A stretch of DNA of 64,000 nt from Lichina pygmaea (taxonomy: Eukaryota; Ascomycota; Lichinomycetes; Lichinales; Lichinaceae): NCBI GenBank assembly GCA_963422465.1, contig OY730171.1, positions 2,914,001 to 2,978,000 of the forward strand, in the 5' to 3' direction. The stretch's first letter is position 1; every line of letters begins with the position of its first letter. Of the stretch, positions 53,740 to 64,000 are shown piece by piece. Under the pieces are notes generated by a model. The model was not told where the DNA came from, made no database searches, and worked only from the letters and a program-made list of their open reading frames with translations. The translations under genes and the position numbers were made by a program.

Positions 53740-55259
53740 GGTGTACGACGAAGACCAGTTCAAGGCTGGTCAAGCATCTGAAGCCGGTCTCACTGGTGTG
53801 ATGGCTCTGACGGATAAAAAAAGAGGTGGGCCTGATCGTCTCCGCCGAGGATTGTAGACGTGGCCGGACCCTTATGAGCAGCCTCTGCCACGCGCTGGAG
53901 ACGGACAGGCAGTTCCAGGAGTCCGAGCTTTGCAGCCAATCCAGGTCTCTCGCCTTTCATGCCGGTAGACGTACTCGTATACACATCCGGAAATAACCAG
54001 CATGGTGGCTCCGGCAGTCGAACGCCTTGGCGAACAAGCACAGACCCGTACACACTGGACGAGCTCTTCGATTCTCTGTACGTACGTACGTTAAGTACGA
54101 GGCGTACTGTGCGTGACTCCGTTCGGATGTATGGATGTACCTCGTACTGTACGAGCTACGGAGCAACTTCTCTCCCACGGAAGTTACTGTTCCTCGTAGC
54201 CTCGTACGAGGATGACGAAACATCCGTCTGGCGCGCTTGACATGTCGAAAAACGAACATTGTCATGCTCTGGAACTTACAAACGTATCTCGAGGCTCGAG
54301 AATGAACATGCATTTAACAAGACACCGGTATGTCCATCATATCAGAGCGCCGTAGCAAGCCGGGACCACTACTGAAGCAGCCGGCTTTTCAACGGATAGT
54401 TGTTGCTCCAGTACGTAACGTACGTACCCATCATCAGCACCAACCTCGAAGAGGCCGCCCGACGGCAATCAACAGCCACGGCCTTCCCGCCAAAGCATAT
54501 CCACATGACACACTTCGGTGGTGCTGACAGGGATATCACCAAGAACTTGCTTGACTATTTTCAGGCTCTAGAGAAGGAGGATCGCTGATCGTGGGACAAG
54601 TTCAATAAACAGCTCGGGAAGAGATGCCGTGAAGAGAAACAAGGCCCAGACGATCCACGACGTTCCTGGGAAGACATGGGATGTACGATCCCAGAAGAAA
54701 ACAGTTGATGATCTGGACAACGAACATGGTCAAGACAAATCGTCAAGAGCCAAGGAAAGGGAGTTTTCCCAGTTCGAACCAAGCGGCACGTACATCCCTA
54801 CACTCTTTCAGACCCAGCAGCATGAAGGAAGGTGGTGATGACAAAAAAGGAAGACGACGACAAGATGGCTTACCCTGAGCTACCCTGAGCAACCTGGCAA
54901 AAGTCACCGAGTCCCAGGCGGAAGCGTAGTAGGAGATGAGTAATTTTAGAAGAACCTCTTCAGAAGAACCTCTTCAGAAGACCTGGCCAGGAGACCTGTT
55001 CGGGAGACCTTCAAGGATCCGCAAGGCAGTCAGTCAGTCAGTCATGTAGACTTTTCGACGAGCAAAACTGACGTAGCCTGAGCGTCAAAGACGTGCTCGA
55101 GATCCTATCAAAGGAACCTGTACTCCGTACTTACGAATGACGAGAAAGACAAAGACTTGACAGAAGAGCTGATATGTTTTTTTTCTCTATCACAAGACCT
55201 TCTGTTCCAGATCTTTGCTCTTTGTCTTCTTCTTCTTCTTCTTCTCCCCCTCCCCGTCA
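53740..55259. other. Region with possible gene remnant, no firm gene
   Basis: On the plus strand 54400-54690 reads IISTNLEEAARRQSTATAFP, then a TGA at 54586-54588, then SWDKFNKQLGKRCREEKQ in the same frame, perhaps a decayed gene. Also present are GTAC-rich stretches (54075-54220), short AAGAACCTCTTCAG repeats at 54945-54985 and CAGT repeats at 55029-55043. Confidence 0.3.
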
Positions 55260-55463
55260 TTATCGTTCTTCTTCTTGTGTTTTCTTCAACACAAGACTGC
55301 CTTTCTGCACCGCTTCCTGTGGCGAAGATCGTATGTAAGGCTGACACACCCACCACGGTCGCTTGCAGCGTTCGATGGCACCCTGTGAGCTGGTAAAGTC
55401 CACGTCCACGTCCCAAGAGATATGCCTGGGGACGGCGTCAGGACCGCTTGCACCTGTCGTCGA

Positions 55464-55498
<35 letters not shown>

Positions 55499-56973
55499 AG
55501 TCTTGCTGCTCCTGCTCGTATTCGATCATGCCCCGAGCCGAGACGTTCTCGACCAGGGCGAGAACCTTTTCGAAGCCGCTCATCTCGCCGACGCAACACT
55601 GTGCGACGGCTTGTCGGACGTGGACGTGCTTGACGATCAAGGGCCGGAGCAGGTGGAACAGATGCGACTGCATGTAGCGGAGGCTCGGCGACTGCATCTT
55701 GTCGGATCTGCGTTTGCTCTTCTCGGGCGCTCGACCATCGTCGTAGTCGCATCCTGTGGGCGGCCCAGAGGTCGGGTCTCGAGCATCTGACGGTACGAAC
55801 AGCGGTCTTCGTTGGGGTGGCTCCGCCTCTAGAACGTGCCGGTATATTATGTCCAGGTAGCGCCTGACGACGGCGTCCATGCGGTATCCGCCCTTGCCAT
55901 CTCGCCCGACCCAGTACTCCTCGTTCGTCTCCTTGACCGCGGGTCGAGGGGAGAAGACCGTTGGGTCGTACAACGCGGCTTCGGCGGCCATGACCGCGTC
56001 TGCGCCTGTGTATGTCCTGCACAGCTCGAGGTCTTCATGCTGTAAGACGTTGCCGTTTGCAAAGAGAACCACATCTTGCGGCAGGTTTTCCCGTAGATAT
56101 CGGATGTAGTTCCAGTCGGCGAGACCCGTGTTCTGTCCCATCTGATCTCTGCGTCGACCATGGACCGTCAGTATGCTCGCGCCGGCAGAGACGACCATCT
56201 GCGCGTACGCAAGCGTGAGCTCTTTCGTATCTAGGATCCGGATCTTGGCCGTCACCGGGATGGAGAGTTCCCGATGGAGCTGGCTGATGAGCCGGTGGAT
56301 CAGATCCCAATGCTCCTGGAGAAAGGCTCCGTAGCGCCCTTTCCTGGCGATTCCTTGTGGACATCCCAAGTTCAGATCGACGGCGTCGCAGAACGGTTCT
56401 ACGTAGCGTGCTGCCGCGAGGAGCTGGTCGGGATCGTTGGCGCAGAACTGAACGATGAGGGACCTATCGAGAGACATGTTCCCGTCGAGATGAACGTTGG
56501 ACGCATCTATTTTCGAGATTCCCTCTGCGTCCAAGGGCGCTTCCAACCACGTCCGCATCGGCTGGAAAGACTCGTTCCGGTGCTTCCTCGAAGATGCGAA
56601 GAGCCGGGCGTGGAGCATGGGTGTGTAGGCCAGCAGGGATTTCCGCTTCTCAGTAGGGAGATACGAGCGCGTGAGCACCCGCCATGCCTAGTGGATCGTC
56701 AGCACGAATCCCTGGCATCAGATTTGACCTTCACCTACTGACAAATTCAGACTGATCCACCATGGGGGCAAGCACCACCGTGGGCGCGCCAATGGCTTCG
56801 TAGAACCGTCGGCCGTATAGCTTTGGCGGTCGGACATATGGTGGAATCGAGCAGCTATGGCTAGCTGCTGGCTCTTGAGCCGAGACGCCACGACTTCCGG
56901 CGACTGCGCTGCCTCCGTGACCGTCGATGACAGTCACCATCGTTCTCGACATGACCTGTGGTGAGGCAGGCAT
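55260..56973 (-). CDS. DUS1: tRNA-dihydrouridine(16/17) synthase DUS1
   Basis: FMN- and NAD(P)H-dependent reduction of uridines 16 and 17 in the D-loop of tRNA. Exons 56973-56743 and 56687-55260 give 552 aa. The first exon ends GAPTVVLAPMVDQSEF and the second continues AWRVLTRSY, rebuilding the Dus start. The catalytic Cys is in DAVDLNLGCPQGIARKGRYGAFL; further blocks are PVTAKIRI, SILTVHGRRRDQMGQ, LFANGNV and GADAVMAAEAALYDP. The C-terminal half is less conserved and carries a Thr run coded by (ACG)n (around 55455-55495). The intron donor is GTCAGT, not the usual GTRNGT, but the join is demanded by the conserved sequence. An N-terminal 40-residue extension is poorly conserved. Confidence 0.93.
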
Positions 56974-57480
56974 CGAGGCCCGAAGGCGCCGGAGAGGACG
57001 GAGTAATTCCTTCAGCGCGGCGGCTTTGTCCGGTCCCTTCTCCGCCTTAGCACGCCTAGTGTAACCATATCAGCTATCGCCAGCTCTACAAGAAAAGTAG
57101 GGTCATAGAGAGCGGTTCCCACCTAGTCAGACGTGTCGCGCGGAGACCAGCGATTCAACAGGCTCTGCCGAGGAGACAGCCGTGTGCGTTATTCATATCA
57201 AGAAATTGCAAAGCCTGCTACGAGCTGTACTCGTAAAGCCATAACAGTAGCACTATAGACCCCTACCAAGAGATTGCCCAAGGTTTCCAAAGCAGCAGGG
57301 TGAATTCAAAGCTGAAAAAATGAGAGGCTGAAAAGAGTCTAGCGCTCACTATCAGTGATTAGGCTTTGAGCATCCCAGGACTACGAGTAGGCACGAAATT
57401 CAGGCACAAACAGCCTACGGACCGTGCCTTGCGGTCCCATTCTAATTATCTACGGGCTGAATTTGCTGCCTCTCCCCATG
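56974..57480. other. DUS1 upstream region
   Basis: No repeat or regulatory motif stands out; an AT-richer stretch at 57200-57350 precedes the LINE fragment. Confidence 0.4.
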
Positions 57481-58095
57481 TTATGTACGCTCGACGGTGA
57501 ATATAGACAGCCTCGGTATGTCTGCATCTACCCCCAGGCTGTATAGTAAACAGCGCACAAGCTGTGTATTGTCTGGCATGTCTAGCATGTTCAATATAAG
57601 ACTACACAGTCATACCTGTACTACCGTAACTTCACCGGCGTGCCCCTGTGGGTGGCAGTGGGAGACTGCTAAGCACATAATCCTTGACTGCCCACGCTTC
57701 ACACAACAGCGCTGGCAACTAAGGCAACGGGTCTCCTCCACTGACTTCCAGCGACTTACCTCCGACCCCCGGGCGGCCGCCGTGGTCACGAAGTGGTTCC
57801 TCTCCCTGGATCTTCTCTCCCAGTTCTCCTGGGCTAGGGAGCAACTCCTCCCCCCCCCCCCCCCCCCCCACACCTCTTCTTCCTCTCCTGCTTGACTGCT
57901 ACAGTCACTTACCTAGTTCATAGGTCCTCGACCGGATGGCTCCCGCCTAGGGGCCGCAGGGAAGGTTTTTCGCTCTTGGGATGTGCAACATCACAACCCC
58001 GAGATTTTCCTTACCAACTACATAGACTCCCCAGCATAATCTAGCCTAGCTAGCTTTAATATGGTGTAGGAATTCAATCAATCAATCAACCTGTA
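57481..58095 (+). mobile_element. 5'-truncated LINE (Tad-like) with reverse transcriptase C-terminus and (C)20 tract
   Basis: The open frame 57497-57895 ends a LINE ORF2: SPACPCGWQWETAKHIILDC is the C-terminal zinc-knuckle-like CxC...H...C region seen after the RNase H domain of fungal Tad-like non-LTR elements, followed by RAAAVVTKWFLSLDLLSQFSW. A C homopolymer (57850-57869) lies in the last codons, then a 3' UTR and an (AATC)n tail at 58074-58090. The reverse transcriptase and endonuclease parts are absent. The 5' boundary is uncertain. Confidence 0.75.
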
Positions 58096-59146
58096 CTAAC
58101 TACATTGAACAACAACAGTTTGCCCTACAAGGTCTCCTGCTGGCTGCTGACCACAACCTCCCCAATCTGGTCAGATAGTGAATAGGCGCAAGACTGAGTG
58201 GCTTGGACGGCGAGTGCAAACAATCAAAGCTAGAGTGTGGAAGTTCATTGATAAGACTATGCAATCATTAGTGCCGAAAACATGTTGTCCCAAGAAGAAA
58301 CAAAAAAAAAGGTGTAATGTATGAATAGACACTCGTAGAAAAGACACGGGGAGATTTTGAGAAAAGTGAAGGAATGATCAGAACGAATCCCGCCATGTCT
58401 CTCTAAGGTGAAGTCAATGGCTACCATCCAAACGCAGAGTGGGAAGTAGATGGATGTGTCGTAGACCGATGACCGCCGTTCTTGCCTTGGCAAGGCGCTT
58501 TTCCGATGCTAGAATCTGAAGATGCACACGAGGGACTGCCGCCAGCAACGAGATGCTATAGACCCAAGCCTCATGCCTCGCGAAGATGTTCTTTCATGCC
58601 CATCCGGTTCTCCTCCCACATCTTCCAGGCCCAAGTGGTGACCAGAAAACTGGGTGACTTAACGGACCGCAAGAGCGCAAGAGCGCAAGAGCGGCTGCGT
58701 GGGGAGCGGGTTCGAGTTGCCGCCAAACCATCGGTCGAGGGTGTAGAAAGAAGAACAAAGTGAAGAGAATTTGAGTGTCGTGATTCAGGTCTTCATGCTC
58801 CACTTCCAGATCATAGTCGAGCCCTTCCTTCGTTCCACCACCCACGAAGTACGAGCCTTCCATGATGCCAATAGTCCGCCATGTACCCACCTCCGTCAAA
58901 TGCCGCACACACCAACGCAAACATTTAAACCATCAGATGACCGGGACAAGAATCTTGAGATATTTTCCTCCGTCTCAATGGGAGGATTCGGTTGAGACTC
59001 GATCCCGTGCGTCGGCTTTCGGAAAGACGGCACCGACAGAAACAAGATCGGCGGGAACCCGGTCGCCAGCGTCCAGCCAAGGAGCCAGTCGGTCCGTGAA
59101 TGAGAAGATAGAGGGCAGACGGCCGCGACGTGGCCGGGCCGGGCCT
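58096..59146. other. 3' flank of the BNI4-like gene
   Basis: No gene is supported; a short GCAAGAGC repeat occurs at 58670-58690. Confidence 0.5.
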
Positions 59147-62100
59147 TCAGAAAAAGTGGGTGTAGACCTTGGATTGCTCGTGCACATCCATCTCCTGCGA
59201 GTCGAGTGTCAGGATCCGTTCGGGATAACGTAAGGCGAACGGAATCGAGCCTTACCATCTTGAAGGTGTTCAGCTCCTCCTTGATCTGTTGAGCAAGCAT
59301 CGGCGTGAGACGGTTGCAGGTCGCGATCTCGCCACGACGATCGTACTCGCCGCTGGGCCAGGTGTCGTGGAACTGGATCCGGGGGCTGAAGCTGACCGCG
59401 TACTTGGTGATGCCGGTTGGCGTGTCCAGGTCGCTCTTCACCTCCGTGGTCAACATCCTCGGGAGCCCTGCAAAGTAGTCCTCGCCTTCGATGCGCACCG
59501 AGTCCGTCCGTCGGTGGCCTAGCGAAGGCGAGCCCTCCTCGGCTGGCGTCGTCGGAGCGCTCGAGTGAGGACTGTCGCAGACGCGAGGGACGGCCGGCAA
59601 GACGAACTCCGGAAGCTTGGATTCTAGCGGACGCATGGCCGGCGGCGAAGACGCCGTCGTCGACGAGTACGAAGGCTTTGCCGACGGTTGATTGCGACCT
59701 GCATCACGGGTCAGGGATGTCGACGAGAACGTCAATATTCCAAGGGCTAGACCTGAGAAGGGGCTGAAGTAAAAAAAAGGGGGGGAAGGAGGAAAGGTAG
59801 AGAAGGGATTGCACTCACGTTTGAGTATGCCCTTCCTGACAGCCGCCAAAACCTCGGCCCGTTCGAGATCGCCGCCGACGATGCTGCGGCGAGCACGGGA
59901 CGACTCGTGGGCCTCGCTGTGCACCGACGACGCCTGATCGCTGTCGGCCACGGCGCCGGACGCGCCGGCGACATCCAAAGAGTTGCGCTCAAGCCTGGGG
60001 AAACCGGTGCCTCCGCCCGCCTGATCGTGCGGGTCGACGTTGACGTTGACCTTCTGACGCTCGGCCTCGGCCGTGACCATGGAGACCTGCGCCTCGCTGG
60101 CGCCAGGCACAGACGAGTCCGTGGCGCCCGCGGCCGGGACGCCGACGACGGACCGCGGCCGAAACAGTCCGACCAACGAGCGACTCGACTTCTTCATGCC
60201 CTTTCCCATCTTGCGGATCATGACCGACGCCGACGACGCCGTGGACGAGACCGACAGGTTATCCGACGAGCCGGTGAAGAAGTGGCCCTGTCCCGAGTAG
60301 ATGCCTTCGCCGATGCCGCCGGCCTCCTGCTTCTGCACGATGGCGGCCTGCTTGGCCTCTTCCTCGTCCTGGTAGCGTTCCTTGCGCAGTCGAGCGCGCT
60401 CGGCCGAGGCATGGTTGGCGCTGTTCGCGGCGGAGGCCCGACGCAGCTCCGAGGCGCTTCCGAACGAGAAGGCTCGTCGCAGACGGGACTTGACGCCTTG
60501 CTTGGCATCCTTCTCGCTGAGCTCGGCCAGCTGCTGGGCGGCCGGGCTGTCCGGCTTGCCGACCGGCGATACCGTCTCACCGCGGGCAACGGCGGCCCGC
60601 TGCGGGCCAGGGGACTCGGCGGTCATGACCACGGGTCTCGAGAGGGGTGATGGGTTCGTCGAACGCTTGTGCGCGTCGCCAGAACCACGGGCCGTATTTT
60701 GGCCTTCCTGATGAACGTCGACGACTGTGGCATCGGAGATCGAAGCAGGCGGTACCGTCGAGGTGCGATCGCGCTATGGTCACGAAATCGATGGTGAGCT
60801 CAGGAACGAGCAACAGCGCCCGTACCGCGGTCCAGCAACGCAGACCCTCGGGGGCCAGACCGAAACGAAAAAAGGGCAGGGACGAAAGGTTTGCGTGAGC
60901 AGTGAGAGGAGATGATGGGAGGTGCGCCTCGGAAAACGAAACCCCCCCCCCCCCCTTCGGGAGAGTGCGGGCAGATGCTTACCGACGAGGAACGAGATTG
61001 GTTGCTGCGTGTCGAACGCACGCTCTCCGAGCTTCCCTTCCGATGACGATCACCGTCGGAGCGAGCTTGGAGGACCGGGCTGCGCCGCTCCGGCTCTCGT
61101 GCGATCGGGGTCGTGGTGGTGGTCGCCGACGGGACCCGTCCGTGTTCGGCCGAGCGTGCGTCGGCGCCGGTGAAGCTCCCCCGGCGAGGACCAAAGTCGG
61201 GGCTGTCGAGAGCGCTGCTGCTGCTGCGTCGTCTATACCGCTTGGCCGGCTCGCTGACCCGCGCCGCATAGACCTGAAGATCGTCGACGCTATGGGTTCG
61301 AAGCCGCGTGGGCCGATCGGTCAGGGTCAGCGAACCCGAGCTCCGCGCGTGGTGAAGCTGAGCCCGGACAGGCAATTGAGCCGGGGGCTGAGGCGGCAGA
61401 GGCGGTTGTTGCTTCTGCGGGCGCTGGTGGGGCAGCGGTGGCAGCGGCGGCTGCACCATCGTTGCATTGGTCGGCTGCAGAACAAGGTCGTACCGCTGCG
61501 TGGCCGGCTGGCCCGTAAAGGGGCTGGGGTTGTTGTTCTCCGATCGACGAGGATGTCGGCGGTAGCGCTCGGGGGATGGCCGAACCGCGCCAGCCGCGGG
61601 CGCCGGTGGAGACAAAGACATCGACGTGGTCGAGAGGTTCAGCGGGGAGAGTTGTCGGTTGGCCGAAGACAAGGACGGGTGTCGTGGGCCGGTCGAGATG
61701 GCCGAGTCGTCCTTCGACCGCGGGGTCAGTCCTCGGGAGGTGAATTCGGACTTGTTCGTCGCAGTCGTCGTTGTCGCCGCCGCCGCCGACATCGACGGCA
61801 TCGAGGAAGGGGAAGGCAGCGCCATCGCCGTGCCGTCACCACCACCATTGCCGTCATGATCTAGCCGACCCAATGCGATGCCAGGCGCCGAGAAGGTCCG
61901 GTTTTCCTGCCTCAGGTGCGGCATATGCTGTCCATGCATCGAGCCCGCAGCGGTACTAACACCGGTCGGCGTTCTCGCCGGCTGGCTGGCGGCGGCGACG
62001 TAGGAGGTGACCGGCGTCGGCGCTACCTGGCCGCGGTAGGGTCCGTAGCTGGACACGGGAACGGCCGCTCCATACACGGAGCGAGAGGTCGAGGTCGCCG

Positions 62101-62221
62101 ACGATCGCGGTGTGTGCTGCGAATGCGACGGTATAGCGGGCCCGACCGGGAAGGTCCCGGGGGTCGGCAGCAGACTCACCGTGGTCGTCTGCTGCGGGAA
62201 GGATTGGACGAGGGCAGCCAT
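59147..62221 (-). CDS. BNI4-like protein phosphatase 1 targeting protein
   Basis: Large, mostly disordered protein with a conserved C-terminus. Four exons: 62221-60983, 60707-59819, 59698-59256 and 59194-59147; 872 aa. The start MAALVQSFPQQTTTV and the block HSVDDLQVYAARVSEPAKRY resemble filamentous-fungal BNI4 homologues. The C-terminus KYAVSFSPRIQFHDTWPSG (with an RVxF-like KYAVSF), then RLTPMLAQQIKEELNTFKM and EMDVHEQSKVYTHFF, is the family hallmark. In yeast Bni4 tethers the Glc7 phosphatase and chitin synthase to the septin ring at the bud neck. An alternative acceptor for exon 3 at 59752 is also in phase and would add 18 residues; the 59698 site has the better branch point. The intron 1 acceptor (CATCAG, 60708) was chosen by phase. 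Confidence 0.7.
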
Positions 62222-62927
62222 GTTGGTGGTCGGACAAGCGCTCGGGGCAGATAGCTTCGGCCGAGACCAAGATGACCTTCAACCAAAGGCTTGGAGGAGT
62301 AGGAGACGCTATCAGATGCGCATTCGTTATCTCTCTCGCTCTATTCTCCTTCCTATTCTCCCGTCGTCTCTCGGTCACTCCCGGTCTCGAAGAATTCGAA
62401 GGAGCGTAGGTGCAACCGGTCAGGTCTAGATTCGGTAGCAGGGCAAATGTCAGCAGCTGCCGGTGGCGCGGTAGGGTCATCACCGTCATGGTCGTGGTGC
62501 CTCTCGATGCTCCCGCCAAAGAGACCCCTGCCGCAACCTGCCGTCGAGCGGGCCACACGAGATCCTCCTGCGAATGAGGTGCGGCCAAGGTCATGACGAC
62601 GGACAGGCAGGACAGGCATCAAGGTGGCCTCAGACTCGATGACGAGGCCAGCCGAGCGAGCGAACATACCATCTTGCGGCGCGTCCCCTCGAGCCCAACA
62701 GCGCCGATATGGATTGGAGGGGACAGTGGGCAGGCTAGTCCGGCATGGATTCCGAGGCGGGGAAGCAAGAGACGAAAAGAGCTCCTACTGACACGGCTTT
62801 GATCACCTTGGCGAAATGAGCGTAAGGACAAGAAGATCGAAGCCGGTAGACCGAATGAGTGAACGAGTGGCTGTATGCACGATCAATGAGCGTGGGCGTC
62901 TCCCGTCTGAGCGTCTGTCAGGCTGCT

Positions 62928-62959
<32 letters not shown>

Positions 62960-64000
62960 AGTCGTCGTGCAGCAAGATGACGGTGAGGTCGGCTGGCGTT
63001 GTCCAGCACACCGAACAAGGCCGAGCAAAGAAACGCCGCCTGGGGCTGGTCGTCCGAGAGACGAGTCGAGATGGAATGTGCTCGTCGCTGTCCCTTTGTG
63101 GCGTACTGCAACTCGCCCAAGGAGACGAGGACGAGAAATTCCAGTGCCGATGCCGGCCAAACACGATCGAAAGGAAAGAACACGAGAAGACGAGCGAAAA
63201 GAAAGCCTGCAAAGGAAAGGAAAGGAAAGCAGAAACGGCGGATGCAAATCCTCCCACGAGAAAGGCGGCAGCGGCGGCGGTGGCGATGGGAGTCGGTTGA
63301 CGACGTCGTCCGGGGAGGAGGACGAGGACGGCCGTTGAGGGAAAAGAGAGAACCGGAGGAAAAGGAGGCGGAGGCGGAGGCGGAGAGGAGGAAGGACGAG
63401 ATTAGAGGACGACGGCCAAAGAAGGTTGGGCCGAGTGGATGTTTAAAGTTGGAGGACGAAAGAGGAAGAGAAGAGAAGAGAGACAGAGAGAGAGAGAGCT
63501 ACGAGGTGTTGTGGGAAAGGGGAAGGATGATTTTTGAAAGGTGGGGGGTTGACGGGCGAGAGGGTCAATTGTCCTAGCTCGGCGCTGCTGCTGCTGCTGC
63601 TGCTGCTGTCGAGCCATTGGGGAGAGAAGAGGCTTCGCTTAGCGAGCTCTGCGGGATGGGGGGCCAACACGAAGGAATGAGAGGGCGAAAATAAACACGG
63701 ACGAGAAACGTAAAGGAAATAAATAAAATAAAATAGGACTTTTCGTTGGTGCAGATCTCCAAGTCGCCGGGCGACGTTTACAAAACTTCGGACAAGGCGG
63801 AAATGAAGGAATTGCCAAGCAAGGACTTCTGACGACGGTGTCCCTGACTTGGTACGGGACGCACGAAGATACAGTGTCACGACACAAGTCTGCGTACACC
63901 GGTACAACCGATCAGCTGCTATCTTCTCAAGTAATGCGACAGAAACAGAGTTACAGTGGCAGCAGCAAGCGACGATGTATTGATCCTCCGTACTAACCCG
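62222..64000. other. Long upstream region of the BNI4-like gene
   Basis: 1.8 kb without a supported gene to the right edge. It has (GTC)n at 62923-62966, purine-rich GAGAAAG/GGAGGCGGA sequence at 63150-63500, (GA)n near 63480-63500 and (GCT)n at 63582-63612. The length and pyrimidine/purine richness suit a long promoter and 5' leader, as expected for a regulated polarity gene (inference). Confidence 0.45.

Noticed and set aside
60902-61864. 320-codon plus-strand ORF opposite the BNI4-like gene
   Set aside because: Extremely Arg-rich antisense frame; the opposite strand carries the conserved BNI4-type blocks.
62859-63577. Plus- and minus-strand frames around the (GTC)n tract
   Set aside because: Low-complexity sequence upstream of the BNI4-like gene gives chance open frames; no family signature.

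Overview
The window is genomic DNA of a filamentous ascomycete (Pezizomycotina, probably Sordariomycetes; the genus cannot be fixed from sequence alone). The reasons are the many short introns (about 50-120 nt) with GTRNGT donors and CTRAC-type branch points, a GC-rich coding bias, dense gene packing, single-copy housekeeping genes in fungal form, fungal-type transposons (Fot1/pogo, Tc1/mariner, Tad-like LINE 3' ends) and abundant GTAC-rich intergenic motifs. I found no rRNA, tRNA or CRISPR. One 200-N assembly gap lies at 17295-17494.

Layout. 1-3.1 kb: YSH1 (3'-end processing nuclease, minus, runs off the left edge). 3.3-3.7 kb: internally deleted Tc1-like element. 4.1-5.9 kb: TAF4. 6.6-7.6 kb: SEC65/SRP19. 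8.3-9.1 kb: GNAT acetyltransferase. 10.3-12.1 kb: GPI3 (GlcNAc-PI synthesis), divergent from DBP6 (DEAD-box ribosome-biogenesis helicase, 12.4-15.0 kb). 15-19.3 kb: repeat-rich accessory stretch with LINE 3' ends, poly-C, 38-bp and other tandem repeats and an unrecognised coiled-coil gene interrupted by the gap. 19.3-21.4 kb: SR/RRM splicing factor of the CAPER/Rsd1 type, divergent from SCS7 (sphingolipid fatty-acid 2-hydroxylase, 21.9-23.2 kb). 23.5-24.1 kb: decayed 11-residue-repeat gene. 24.5-25.9 kb: BTB protein. 27.1-28.2 kb: von Willebrand A protein. 29.2-31.1 kb: nearly intact Fot1/pogo transposon. 32.8-34.6 kb: protein with an AMPK-beta/CBM48-like N-terminus. 38.1-40.6 kb: ankyrin protein with a STAND-type fungal N-domain. 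41.1-42.1 kb: TCTP, divergent from SUR2 (sphinganine C4-hydroxylase, 42.8-44.3 kb). 44.5-45.7 kb: conserved-looking hypothetical. 47-49.4 kb: long-chain fatty alcohol oxidase (GMC/FAO). 49.5-50.0 kb: foldback element. 51.1-51.9 kb: doubtful poly-Asp gene. 52.7-53.7 kb: small secreted four-cysteine protein. 55.3-57.0 kb: DUS1 tRNA dihydrouridine synthase. 57.5-58.1 kb: LINE fragment. 59.1-62.2 kb: BNI4-like protein phosphatase 1 targeting protein with a long upstream region to the right edge.

Most genes are unrelated housekeeping functions (RNA processing, transcription, translation targeting). A loose theme is lipid and membrane biology: SCS7 and SUR2 act on the same ceramide backbone, GPI3 starts GPI-anchor synthesis, and FAO oxidises long-chain alcohols. 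They are dispersed and not a biosynthetic cluster. The accessory material (transposons, minisatellites, the secreted protein, the orphan coiled-coil gene, the ankyrin/STAND-like gene) sits in gene-poor stretches between the conserved genes. Exon coordinates were deduced by hand from splice signals and reading-frame phase; where a junction is uncertain this is said.
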